This document shows positions 54,260 to 62,358 of a stretch of DNA of 64,000 bases, piece after piece. The notes under the pieces were generated by a model. The model saw only the letters and a list, made by a program, of their open reading frames with translations, had not been told where the DNA came from and made no database searches. Every line of letters begins with the position of its first letter. Position 1 is the stretch's first letter. Source of the DNA: Nocardioides sp. R-C-SC26 (GTDB taxonomy: Bacteria > Actinomycetota > Actinomycetes > Propionibacteriales > Nocardioidaceae). Location: the NCBI RefSeq assembly GCF_021246465.1, contig NZ_JAHRHK010000010.1:1-64000 (forward strand). Reading direction: 5' to 3'. A program made the translations under genes and the position numbers.

Positions 54260-54871
54260 TCAGGCCTTCGACGCCACCAGTTCGAGGATCCCGGTCGTGA
54301 TCTCGGTGATCCGGTCGGTCGACAGGTCGCTGCCCGGCAGGACCCAGACGCGGACGACGTCCTCGCCGAGCAGCACGAGCCCCACGCCCATCGTTCCGGC
54401 GTTCGTCGAACCGGCGATCACGACCGCGCCGTCACCGATGCCAGGGACGTCGCTCGCCGTGCCGTCGATGGTGCCCGCGCCCACGACGTTGGCGATGTTG
54501 GCCTTCGCACCGTCGAAGCCGTCGGCGTAGTCGTTCACGGTCAACTGGCTCAAGGCCGCCGTCGGCAGCGAAGGGTCGTCGAGACTGTAGGTGCAGTTCC
54601 CACCGCCCGGAGGCACCTCGGCGGAGCCGACGCCGTCGCCCAGCAGCGGAGCCATCTCCTCTGCGGTGATCGCCGAGCAGTCCATGACGTTCAAGGTCGC
54701 CGTGGCGCCCGACCCGTCGGAGTCGCCCTCGCCGGAGTCGACCGGCGCCGACTCACTCGAGGAGCCGCCAGGGGCACTGGACGGCTCGGTGTCGTCGTCG
54801 CCGCAGGCCGAGAGCAGCAGCGCCAGAGGCAGGATGAGGGTGATCAGGCCACGATTCGCACGCACGCGCAT
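54260..54871 (-). CDS. Secreted lipoprotein of unknown function
   Basis: A 203-residue lipoprotein: signal RGLITLILPLALLLSAC with lipid Cys at about residue 23, an acidic Ser/Gly linker (residues 25-55) and a domain of about 140 residues with CSAITAEEMAPLLG and CTYSL, a pattern resembling DUF3558-type actinobacterial lipoproteins with two conserved cysteines. It ends the minus-strand block, 70 bp after der, with the tRNA beyond it. Function unknown. Confidence 0.75.
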   Translation of the reverse strand: MRVRANRGLITLILPLALLLSACGDDDTEPSSAPGGSSSESAPVDSGEGDSDGSGATATLNVMDCSAITAEEMAPLLGDGVGSAEVPPGGGNCTYSLDDPSLPTAALSQLTVNDYADGFDGAKANIANVVGAGTIDGTASDVPGIGDGAVVIAGSTNAGTMGVGLVLLGEDVVRVWVLPGSDLSTDRITEITTGILELVASKA

Positions 54872-54941
54872 CACCGTAGCCACGCCGTGCCCCGTCGTGC
54901 TGTACGTGATTCCGCGTATCCCGGGGGCCGGCTCATCCATC

Positions 54942-56360
54942 TCAGGAGCGCTTGCGCTTCTCCCGGACCCGCTGCTGCAGCACGATCGGCGTGCCGACGA
55001 AGCCGAAGTTCTCGCGCAGACGACGTTCGATGTACCGCTCGTAGGACGCGTCGAGGCGGCCGGAGGTGAACAGCACGAAGGACGGCGGCGCCGAGCCGAC
55101 CTGGGTGCCGAACATGATCTTGGGCTGCTTGCCGCTGCGCACCGGGTGCGGGTGCTCTGCCACCAGCCGGCCGAGGAACGCGTTGAGCTGGCCCGTCGAG
55201 ACACGGGTCTCCCAGCCCTCGATCGCGCGCTCCAGCGCGGGTACCAGGCGGTCGATATGCCATCCGGTACGCGCAGTGATGTTGATCCGCGGGGCCCACT
55301 GCACCTGCACGAGATCGCGCTCGATCTCACGCTCCAGGTAGTAGCGACGCTCCTCGTCGACCAAGTCCCACTTGTTGAACGCGATCACCAGCGCCCGGCC
55401 CGCCTCGCGCACGGTCTGGATGATCCGCAGGTCCTGCTCGGACAGCGACTGGCCGCCGTCCACCACCAGCACGGCGACCTCGGCCCGGTCGATCGCGGTC
55501 GTCGTGCGCAGCGAGGCGTAGTACTCGTGCCCCGAGGCCTCCTTGACCCGCTTGCGGATGCCGGCGGTGTCGATGAACCTCCACACGCGCCCGCCCAGCT
55601 CGACGAGCTCGTCGACCGGGTCGACGGTGGTGCCCGCGACGTTGTCGACCACGACACGCTCCTCGCCGGCGAGCTTGTTCAGCAGCGATGACTTCCCGAC
55701 ATTGGGCTTACCGACGATCGCGATGCGGCGCGGACCACCGACCTCCTTCTCCGCCATCGGCGGCGGCTCCGGAAGCGCCTTCAGGACGGCGTCGAGCAGG
55801 TCGCCCGATCCCCGTCCGTGCATCGCCGAGACCGGCCACGGCTCACCGAGGCCGAGGTTCCACAACCCGTAGGCCTCCGCCTCGCCGCGCGCGTCGTCGA
55901 CCTTGTTCGCCGCCAGGACGACCGGCTTGCCCGAGCGGCGCAGGATCTTCACGACCTCCTCGTCGGCGTCGGTGATGCCGACCGTGGCGTCGACCACGAA
56001 GAGCACCGCGTCCGCGAGGGTCACGGCGACCTCGGCCTGGGCGGCGATCCGCTGTGCCAGCCCGCGGGCGTCGGGGTCCCACCCGCCGGTGTCGACGACG
56101 GTGAAGGCCCGGCCGTTCCAGTTGGCGTCGTAGGGCACCCGGTCGCGGGTCACCCCCGGCACGTCCTCGACGACCGCCTCGCGTCGGCCGATGATCCGGT
56201 TCACCAGGGTCGACTTGCCCACGTTCGGCCTGCCGACGACAGCGAGGACCGGCACCGGACCGGTCTGGCTCTCGTCGATGTAGTCGTAGCCGTCAGCGGC
56301 CGCGGGAGCGTCTCCGAGGTCGGATCCACCGCCGATCGATCCGTTGCTGGGGTCGTTCAT
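54942..56360 (-). CDS. der: Ribosome assembly GTPase Der (EngA)
   Basis: A 472-residue double GTPase essential for 50S subunit maturation. The two G domains carry GRPNVGKST (G1), [13 protein letters not shown] and, in the second, [17 protein letters not shown] and NKWD; the C-terminal KH-like domain (about 385-470, [21 protein letters not shown]) follows. A 35-residue acidic tail precedes the first domain. Its ATG overlaps the plsC stop. The order cmk-plsC-der resembles the cmk-engA pair of mycobacteria with plsC inserted. Confidence 0.95.
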   Translation of the reverse strand: MNDPSNGSIGGGSDLGDAPAAADGYDYIDESQTGPVPVLAVVGRPNVGKSTLVNRIIGRREAVVEDVPGVTRDRVPYDANWNGRAFTVVDTGGWDPDARGLAQRIAAQAEVAVTLADAVLFVVDATVGITDADEEVVKILRRSGKPVVLAANKVDDARGEAEAYGLWNLGLGEPWPVSAMHGRGSGDLLDAVLKALPEPPPMAEKEVGGPRRIAIVGKPNVGKSSLLNKLAGEERVVVDNVAGTTVDPVDELVELGGRVWRFIDTAGIRKRVKEASGHEYYASLRTTTAIDRAEVAVLVVDGGQSLSEQDLRIIQTVREAGRALVIAFNKWDLVDEERRYYLEREIERDLVQVQWAPRINITARTGWHIDRLVPALERAIEGWETRVSTGQLNAFLGRLVAEHPHPVRSGKQPKIMFGTQVGSAPPSFVLFTSGRLDASYERYIERRLRENFGFVGTPIVLQQRVREKRKRS

Positions 56361-57142
56361 GCCGATTCCTCCGTGAGCTGGTCCGGCTCGTCGCCGTCGA
56401 TCTTCTGCCGCACCACGTTCTCCTTGTCGCCCGCCGGAAGGGGGCCAGGGAGGGAACGCCCGAGCAGGGTCGTTGCTTCCTCGATCTGGTCGAGCATGTG
56501 GTCGCGCAGTCGTGCCGACGTGGCGCCCACGTCGTCTCGTCGCCGCGGCCAGGGACGACGCTCGACGGCGAATGGCTCGCCGTAGACGAGGTCGAGCGTC
56601 TCACCGCGCGGTGGCAGCGACGACGACGTCGCGCCGGGAGCGCGCGTGCCGAGCATGGTCACCGGCACGATGGGGGCACCCGTGACGGCTGCCAGGTACG
56701 CCGCGCCGCGATGGAACACCTCGAGCGTCCCCGCGCCGCGCGTGCCCTCGGGGAAGATCCCCACAGCCCGACCGGCGCGCAGCGCGCTCAACGCCGACTT
56801 CACCGCTCGCGGGTCGGTCTGGAGGCGGTCGAGGCGGATCTGACCGCTCAGCGACAACAACGGTCCGAGCGGCCCGGCGAAGAGCTCGCGCTTGGTCAAG
56901 GCGTGCGCCGGCCGCGGGGAGAAGATCGCCAGCAGCGGACCGTCGATGACGCCGATGTGGTTGGCCGCCAGGATCACCGGCCCGGTCGACGGAACCCGTT
57001 CACCGTGATGGATCCGTACGCGGTAGCGCCGGCGGATCAACCAGCGGGCCCACCACCGGTTGCTCCACAGGAACCAGAGCCGCGGCGCGCGCACGCCGTC
57101 GGTTCGTGGGAGATCGACGGCACCGTCCCGCAGGCCGCTCAC
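56357..57142 (-). CDS. plsC: 1-acylglycerol-3-phosphate O-acyltransferase (PlsC family)
   Basis: A 261-residue lysophosphatidic acid acyltransferase-type enzyme. The HxxxxD catalytic motif is in [12 protein letters not shown] and the glycerol-phosphate motif in [10 protein letters not shown]; a Pro-rich motif IVPVTMLG follows. The start is GTG at 57142 overlapping the cmk stop (GTGA); the far longer frame upstream belongs to cmk in another phase. Acts at the inner leaflet on CoA or ACP thioesters. Acceptor specificity is not certain, so the symbol is tentative. Confidence 0.85.
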   Translation of the reverse strand: MSGLRDGAVDLPRTDGVRAPRLWFLWSNRWWARWLIRRRYRVRIHHGERVPSTGPVILAANHIGVIDGPLLAIFSPRPAHALTKRELFAGPLGPLLSLSGQIRLDRLQTDPRAVKSALSALRAGRAVGIFPEGTRGAGTLEVFHRGAAYLAAVTGAPIVPVTMLGTRAPGATSSSLPPRGETLDLVYGEPFAVERRPWPRRRDDVGATSARLRDHMLDQIEEATTLLGRSLPGPLPAGDKENVVRQKIDGDEPDQLTEESA

Positions 57143-57816
57143 GGCGCGCTCGATGCGCGCTCCACGAGCTCGACGACGAGGTCGATCACCTCGGCGAGTG
57201 CATAGGGCGTGGTGTCGAGGTGAACGGCATCCTCGGCCATGGTCAGCGGTGCAGTCGTCCTGCCCGAGTCGATGCGGTCGCGCTCGCGCAGCGAGGCCTC
57301 GGTGGCGGAGAGATCCGATCCGCCCTCCTCCTGGGCGCGGCGGGCGGCGCGCGCGGCCGGATCGGCGGTCAGATAGAGCTTCACCTGGGCGTGGGGCCAC
57401 ACGACCGAGCCGATGTCACGACCCTCGACGACGATCCCACCGCCGTCGATGATCGACCGCTGGAGTTCGAGCAGCTTGGTCCGGACCGCAGGCACCGTGC
57501 TGACGGGCGAGACCGCCGAGGTCACAGCCTCGGAGCGGATCGCAGAGGAGACGTCGATGCCGTCGACTGTGATCGTGGGGTCCCCCGGGTCGGTACCGGA
57601 GACGATGACGACCTCGTCGACCCGTGCGGTGATCGCGTCGGCATCGTGGACGTCGACGCCGTTCTCCAGGCACCACCACGTCATCGCGCGGAACTGGGCG
57701 CCGGTGTCGAGGTAGCGCAGGCCGAGTGCGGTGGCGACTCCGCGGCACGTGCTCGACTTACCCGAACCCGAGGTCCCGTCGACGGCGACGACGATCGAAG
57801 ACGAGACAGCACTCAC
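57139..57816 (-). CDS. cmk: Cytidylate kinase
   Basis: A 225-residue (d)CMP kinase with P-loop AVDGTSGSGKSST, the GLRYLDTGAQFRAMTW CMP-binding segment, the family motif VVEGRDIGSVVWPHA and LREROR-like SLRERDRIDSGR lid region. The GTG start at 57816 places the P-loop at residue 13, as usual; the longer frame reads into aroH. It lies 22 bp after aroH and overlaps plsC. Confidence 0.93.
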   Translation of the reverse strand: MSAVSSSIVVAVDGTSGSGKSSTCRGVATALGLRYLDTGAQFRAMTWWCLENGVDVHDADAITARVDEVVIVSGTDPGDPTITVDGIDVSSAIRSEAVTSAVSPVSTVPAVRTKLLELQRSIIDGGGIVVEGRDIGSVVWPHAQVKLYLTADPAARAARRAQEEGGSDLSATEASLRERDRIDSGRTTAPLTMAEDAVHLDTTPYALAEVIDLVVELVERASSAP

Positions 57817-57838
57817 GGGCGGTGAGCCTACCGGCGAG

Positions 57839-58225
57839 TCACCCTTCGTCGGGAACCGAGCGCGTCCGGGTGAGGTCGCGACGCAGCGCGGCTGCGCCGT
57901 GCAGATAGACGTGGGTGACATCGGCACGCGCCAGATCGCTCTCGACATGCGCCAGCATCCGCACCACCCGCGGCATCGAGCCCTCGATCTCGAGCTCGCG
58001 TGCGCAGATCAACGGCACGTCGCTGAAGCCCAGCTGCCGAGCGGCGTAGGCCGGGAACTCACTGACCAGGTCGGCGGTCGCGGTGAAGATGACGGAGATG
58101 AAGTCGTCGACGTCGAGCCCGTTGGACTCCATGGCGTCGGTCACCATCTCCGCGACCCGCTCGAGCATCTGCTCGCGGGTGTCGGACTCGAGTTGGGTCG
58201 CTCCCCTGACTGCGCGTACGGCCAC
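57839..58225 (-). CDS. aroH: Chorismate mutase, AroH type
   Basis: A 128-residue enzyme converting chorismate to prephenate for Phe/Tyr synthesis. It matches Bacillus AroH across its length: RAVRGATQLESDT near the N-terminus (active-site Arg7), VPLICARELEIEGSMPRVVRML (equivalents of Glu78 and Arg90) and THVYLHGAAALRRDL. It is a trimeric pseudo-alpha/beta barrel, unlike the helical AroQ type of mycobacteria. Sits between rluB-type and cmk genes. Confidence 0.92.
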   Translation of the reverse strand: MAVRAVRGATQLESDTREQMLERVAEMVTDAMESNGLDVDDFISVIFTATADLVSEFPAYAARQLGFSDVPLICARELEIEGSMPRVVRMLAHVESDLARADVTHVYLHGAAALRRDLTRTRSVPDEG

Positions 58226-58280
58226 AGGCCGACCCTATCGAGCGGCACGCCGATCCTCGACGGCGGTGGACGCGCCCGAG

Positions 58281-59039
58281 TCAGGAGCGGACGGCGTCCA
58301 GGAGTGCGCCCAGCTCGTCGGTGGTCAGGTCGCGGAGCGCGCCGTCACGCAACTCGCCGATGCGCACGGGGCCGAACTGGGTGCGGGTCAGGCGGGTCAC
58401 CCGGTGCCCGACGTGATCGAGCAGACGGCGCACGATGCGGTTGCGACCCTCGTGGATCACGAGCTCGACGATCGAGCGACCACGACCGGTGCTGATGATG
58501 CGGACCTGCGACGGCTTCACCGGGCCGTCGTCGAGCTCGACGCCGTCGAGGAGACGCTGCACGGTACGACGGTCGACGACGCCGACCACCTCGGCCACGT
58601 AGGTCTTGTCCACCTCGAAGGATGGATGGGCCATCTTGTGGGCGAAGTCGCCGTCATTGGTCAGGATCAGCAGCCCGGACGTGTCGGTGTCGAGACGCCC
58701 GACGTGGAACAGCCGCCCCGCCTCGGGGGCGTTCTCCTCCAGGACGTCGCTCAGAGTGCGGCGTCCTTCCGGGTCGGCCATGGTCGAGACGACTCCACGC
58801 GGCTTGTTCAGCACCAGGTAGGCGAAGTCCGACAGCGGCGGAAGGCGGTTGCCGGAGACGCGGATGACCGCGCGGCGGGGGTCGACCTTGGTGCCCAGCC
58901 GGGTGACGACCTCGCCGTCCACCTCGACCTCGCCGTCGAGCATCAGCTCCTCGCACTTGCGCCGGGAGGCGACGCCGGACTGAGCGAGCAGCTTCTGAAG
59001 CCGGATCAGGCCGTCCTCGTCGGTCTCGATCTGCCTCAC
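58281..59039 (-). CDS. rluB: 23S rRNA pseudouridine synthase, RluB/RsuA family
   Basis: A 252-residue protein with an N-terminal S4 RNA-binding domain (IRLQKLLAQSGVASRRKCEELM) and the RsuA-family catalytic domain with nucleophile Asp117 in GRLDTDTSGLL. The equivalent gene in M. tuberculosis is Rv1711. GTG start overlaps the scpB stop (GTGA). RluB (U2605) is the most likely specificity by gene order and family, but RluE or RsuA-type use cannot be excluded. Confidence 0.87.
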   Translation of the reverse strand: MRQIETDEDGLIRLQKLLAQSGVASRRKCEELMLDGEVEVDGEVVTRLGTKVDPRRAVIRVSGNRLPPLSDFAYLVLNKPRGVVSTMADPEGRRTLSDVLEENAPEAGRLFHVGRLDTDTSGLLILTNDGDFAHKMAHPSFEVDKTYVAEVVGVVDRRTVQRLLDGVELDDGPVKPSQVRIISTGRGRSIVELVIHEGRNRIVRRLLDHVGHRVTRLTRTQFGPVRIGELRDGALRDLTTDELGALLDAVRS

Positions 59040-59734
59040 GAGGACGTGCTCTCGTCGGGTGCGGCCTGGTCCGGCGCGGCGTCAGCCGCCTCCGCGACAG
59101 ATCGCTCGGGGGTGGCGCTGGTCGCGTCGCTGGTGGCCGCGGCGAACTCGGCGAGCTCATCCTCCAGATCGTCCATGTCGGGCAGGTACGGCGCGAGCTC
59201 GGGCAGGTCGTCGAGCGCGGTGACGCCGATCCGCTCCAGGAAGTACCCGGTCGTGCGATACAGCGTCGCGCCGTGCTCGCCGTCGCGCCCGGCCTCGTGG
59301 ACGAGTCCGCGGGAGAGCAGCGTGCGCATCACGCCGTCGACGTTGACGCCGCGGATCGCGGAGACACGGGCCCGCGAGATCGGCTGCTTGTAGGCGACGA
59401 CCGCGAGCGTCTCGAGGGCGGCCTGCGTCAGGCGGGCCTGCTGGCCCTCGAGCACGAACGCCTCGACGACCGGGGCGTACTCCTCACGGGAGTAGAAGCG
59501 CCAGCCGCCTGCCACGTTGCGCAGCTCGAAGCCTCGACCCTGCTCGTCGTACTCGCGCGCCAGTGCGTGCAGCGCCGCGGCGACGTCGGCAGGCGGATAC
59601 CCGACGGCGGTGGCGAGGACGACCTCGTCGAGCGGCTGGTCGGCCACCATCAGGACCGCTTCCAGGGACGGCGCGAGCGCGGCAGCGTCCACGGCGGGGA
59701 CGGCGATCTGCTCGTCCGGGACTGTCTCGCTCAT
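59036..59734 (-). CDS. scpB: Segregation and condensation protein B
   Basis: A 232-residue winged-helix protein of the SMC-ScpAB condensin. Core: SLEAVLMVADQPLD, ARLTQAALETLAVVAYKQPISRARVSAIRGVNVDGVMRTLL and TTGYFLERIGV. The C-terminal 45 residues are acidic and Ala-rich. Its ATG overlaps the scpA stop (ATGA). Smc is not in the window. Confidence 0.93.
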   Translation of the reverse strand: MSETVPDEQIAVPAVDAAALAPSLEAVLMVADQPLDEVVLATAVGYPPADVAAALHALAREYDEQGRGFELRNVAGGWRFYSREEYAPVVEAFVLEGQQARLTQAALETLAVVAYKQPISRARVSAIRGVNVDGVMRTLLSRGLVHEAGRDGEHGATLYRTTGYFLERIGVTALDDLPELAPYLPDMDDLEDELAEFAAATSDATSATPERSVAEAADAAPDQAAPDESTSS

Positions 59735-60747
59735 CGGGGGCCTCCGTCGGCTGGGATCCCGGCTGAGGTGTCGACCGGGATATGGGTCGGGGCATCGGAC
59801 GAGGTGTCCGCGGCGGACTCCGCCTCGGAGACCGCGTCCGGATCTGTGCCCGGTATCGGTGGCGCACCATCGAACTCGTCGATGTCGACGATGGACTCGG
59901 CGTCGAGATCGTCGCCGGTCCAACGCACGGTCAGCTCCCCCAGCGCCTGGACCTGTTCGAACGCCACGGCCCCCTCGCGGAACAGCTCGAGCAGCGAGAG
60001 GAAGCGGGCCACGGTCGTCAGGGTGTCCGGCGAGTCACCGCACAGTGCACGGAAGGTCATCGTGCCCTGCCGCCGCAGGCGCTCGACGACCAGCGCCGCC
60101 TGCTCCCGCACCGAGACCTGCGGAGCGTGGATGTGGTGGAGGGTGAGCTCCAGTTCCTTCTTGGGCTCCAGCGCCTTCGCCGCGAGCGACGCGAACTGCT
60201 CGAGCCCGATCCCGATCAGCACCTCGGGCAGGAGCGTGGCGAAGCGCTCCTCGAGCCCGACGGCCCGCGCATGACGACGGGACTCGTCCGCCAGACGCCC
60301 CTCCAGCACCGCCGCGACCTGCTTGAAGGCCTTGTACTGCAGCAACCGGGCGAACAGCAGGTCACGCGCCTCGAGGAGGGCGAGGTCCTCCTCGTCCTCC
60401 ACGTCACCCTGCGGCAACAGTCGCGCGGCCTTGAGATCGAGCAGGGTCGCGGCGACCAGCAGGAACGACGTCGTCTGCTCCAGGTCCCAATGCTCGCCCC
60501 CGGACTTCACGTGGGCGATGAACTCGTCGGTGACCGTGGAGAGCGATACCTCGGTGATGTCCAGCTTGTGCTTGGAGATCAGCTGCAACAGCAGGTCGAA
60601 GGGACCCTCGAAGTTGTCCAGGCGCACCACGAATCCCGGCGCGCCCTCACTCGCCGACTCGCCCGGGATCTCGTCCGGGAACCGCTGAGGCGTCCCGGGA
60701 CCGCCGTCGAGCGCGGGGGCGACGCCGGCCTCGGCGGGTGAGCTCAT
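59731..60747 (-). CDS. scpA: Segregation and condensation protein A
   Basis: A 338-residue kleisin. The N-terminal helix-turn region FVVRLDNFEGPFDLLLQLISKHKLDITEVSLSTVTDEFIAH binds the SMC neck, and the C-terminal winged helix (TFRALCGDSPDTLTTVARFLSLLELFREGAVAFEQ) binds the SMC head. A 60-residue acidic C-terminal tail is extra. Coupled by ATGA to both neighbours, which implies tight stoichiometry with ScpB and the RHH-like protein. Confidence 0.93.
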   Translation of the reverse strand: MSSPAEAGVAPALDGGPGTPQRFPDEIPGESASEGAPGFVVRLDNFEGPFDLLLQLISKHKLDITEVSLSTVTDEFIAHVKSGGEHWDLEQTTSFLLVAATLLDLKAARLLPQGDVEDEEDLALLEARDLLFARLLQYKAFKQVAAVLEGRLADESRRHARAVGLEERFATLLPEVLIGIGLEQFASLAAKALEPKKELELTLHHIHAPQVSVREQAALVVERLRRQGTMTFRALCGDSPDTLTTVARFLSLLELFREGAVAFEQVQALGELTVRWTGDDLDAESIVDIDEFDGAPPIPGTDPDAVSEAESAADTSSDAPTHIPVDTSAGIPADGGPR

Positions 60748-61187
60748 CCCTCGAGGAGACGGCGCACGAGCAGGCTGTCCTCGCCGTTCTCGTCGAAGTC
60801 AGCGAGCACCAGGTCCAGCGCCTCACGCACCAGTCGCCCGCGATCGATGCCGAGACCGTGGGTGCCACGTAGCTCCAGACGGGTGCGCTCGATGTCGAGC
60901 AGTTCCTGGGCGGTGACGTAGACCGTCATCTTCTCGTCGTGGCGGATCCGCCCGCTGGCACCCTTCTTGGACTCGTCGGGTGCGTCGGGCACCGCGCGGA
61001 CGGGCGCGTTCGCAGCGGTCGACCTCGTGGTGCGCGCCTTCGGCTTCCCCTCCGTGGGTGCGCTCTGCGGTCGTGCGGCTGTGCGACCGGCACGCCGGGC
61101 CGGACTCTCCGTTCCCGACGTCTCGGCCGGTGGCGACGTCGGCCGGAACAGATCGTCCGCCGCCGGCAGGTTCACTCGTCGAGGCAT
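60744..61187 (-). CDS. ParA-linked protein with possible ribbon-helix-helix domain
   Basis: A 147-residue protein with a Pro/Ala/Arg-rich disordered half (residues 1-85) and a C-terminal part reading KMTVYVTAQELLDIERTRLELRG, then GIDRGRLVREALDLVLADF, which has the strand-helix-helix pattern of ribbon-helix-helix DNA-binding proteins. It overlaps parA by 16 bp and scpA by ATGA. Placement suggests a DNA-binding partner of the ParA homologue acting with condensin. Function not established. Confidence 0.7.
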   Translation of the reverse strand: MPRRVNLPAADDLFRPTSPPAETSGTESPARRAGRTAARPQSAPTEGKPKARTTRSTAANAPVRAVPDAPDESKKGASGRIRHDEKMTVYVTAQELLDIERTRLELRGTHGLGIDRGRLVREALDLVLADFDENGEDSLLVRRLLEG

Positions 61188-62161
61188 CGCGCGACGACCT
61201 CCTTGGCCAGCTGGCGGTAGGCGTCGGCTCCTGCCGAGGAGGAGGCGTAGGTCGTGATCGGTTCGCCGGCGACGGTCGAGTCGGAGAACTTCACCGTGCG
61301 CCGGATGACCGTGTGGAAGACGTCGTCGCCCCAGGCCTGCACGAGTCGCTCCATCACCTCGCGGCTGTGGAGGGTGCGCCCGTCGAACATGGTGCCCAGC
61401 ACGCCGTCGATCTCCAGGCGGGGGTTCAGGCGCTCTCGCACCTTGTCGATCGTCGTCTTGAGCAGAGCGACGCCTCGCAATGCGAAGTACTCGCACTCCA
61501 GCGGCACGATGACCCCGTCGGAGGCGGTCAACGCATTGACGGTCAGCAGGCCGAGCGAGGGCTGGCAGTCGATCAGGATGACGTCGTAGTGGGCCAGTGC
61601 TGGCGCCAGCACGCGCTGCAGGGTCTGCTCGCGGGCGACCTCGTGCACCAACTGCACCTCGGCGGCGGAGAGGTCGATGTTGGAGGGCAGCAGGTCCATC
61701 CCCGGGACACCGGAGGGGACCACGACCTCCTCGAGCGTGACGTCACGCTCCATGAGCAGGTTGTAGATCGTCAGCTCCAGGTCGTGCGGGTTCAGCCCGA
61801 GCCCCACCGAGAGCGAACCCTGCGGGTCGAAGTCGACGAGCAGCACCTTGCGACCGAACTCGGCCAGCGCCGCCCCGAGGTTGATCGTGGTCGTCGTCTT
61901 GCCGACGCCGCCCTTCTGGTTGCACATCGAGATCACCCGCGCGTTGCCGTGCTCGGTGATCGGCTTCGGCTCGGGCAGCACCGGCATCGGGCGTCCGGTG
62001 GGCCCGAGCGGGGCGTCGGATGCTGCGTCGACGGCCGGCCGTTCGAACGGCAACGTGCTCGCGAACTGCTCGGTCCCGACCTCGGGAATCGCCACCCGTG
62101 GTGGCTGTTCGGGCGCGCTGCTCCCACCGGAAGGAACGAATCCGTTGCTCATGCCGTTCAT
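61172..62161 (-). CDS. parA: ParA-family chromosome partitioning ATPase
   Basis: A 329-residue ParA/Soj-type ATPase. Deviant Walker A is NQKGGVGKTTTTINLG, with VLLVDFDPQGSL and VILIDCQPSLGLLTVNAL as the other core motifs. A disordered 85-residue N-terminal tail precedes the domain. ATG at 62161 is chosen over a GTG two codons earlier because GAGAGAGGC is correctly spaced for it. It matches Rv1708 in position next to scpAB, so it is the second, condensin-linked ParA rather than the one beside the origin. No parB is adjacent. Confidence 0.88.
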   Translation of the reverse strand: MNGMSNGFVPSGGSSAPEQPPRVAIPEVGTEQFASTLPFERPAVDAASDAPLGPTGRPMPVLPEPKPITEHGNARVISMCNQKGGVGKTTTTINLGAALAEFGRKVLLVDFDPQGSLSVGLGLNPHDLELTIYNLLMERDVTLEEVVVPSGVPGMDLLPSNIDLSAAEVQLVHEVAREQTLQRVLAPALAHYDVILIDCQPSLGLLTVNALTASDGVIVPLECEYFALRGVALLKTTIDKVRERLNPRLEIDGVLGTMFDGRTLHSREVMERLVQAWGDDVFHTVIRRTVKFSDSTVAGEPITTYASSSAGADAYRQLAKEVVARCLDE

Positions 62162-62358
62162 GGACACTGCCTCTCTCGCCGACCCGTCGCTGACGTCCAG
62201 TCTTCAATGTCGACACAGCGACTTTGGGGACGACTCGCCGGGCGACTCTAGGGGGCTGCGTCGCCGCGCGCACCGGTGGGAGAGAAACCCCCAGGCCCGA
62301 AGCACGATCTGTTGACAGAGTGTGGACGACTTACGCCCACGACTCACAGGTCGCCGGG

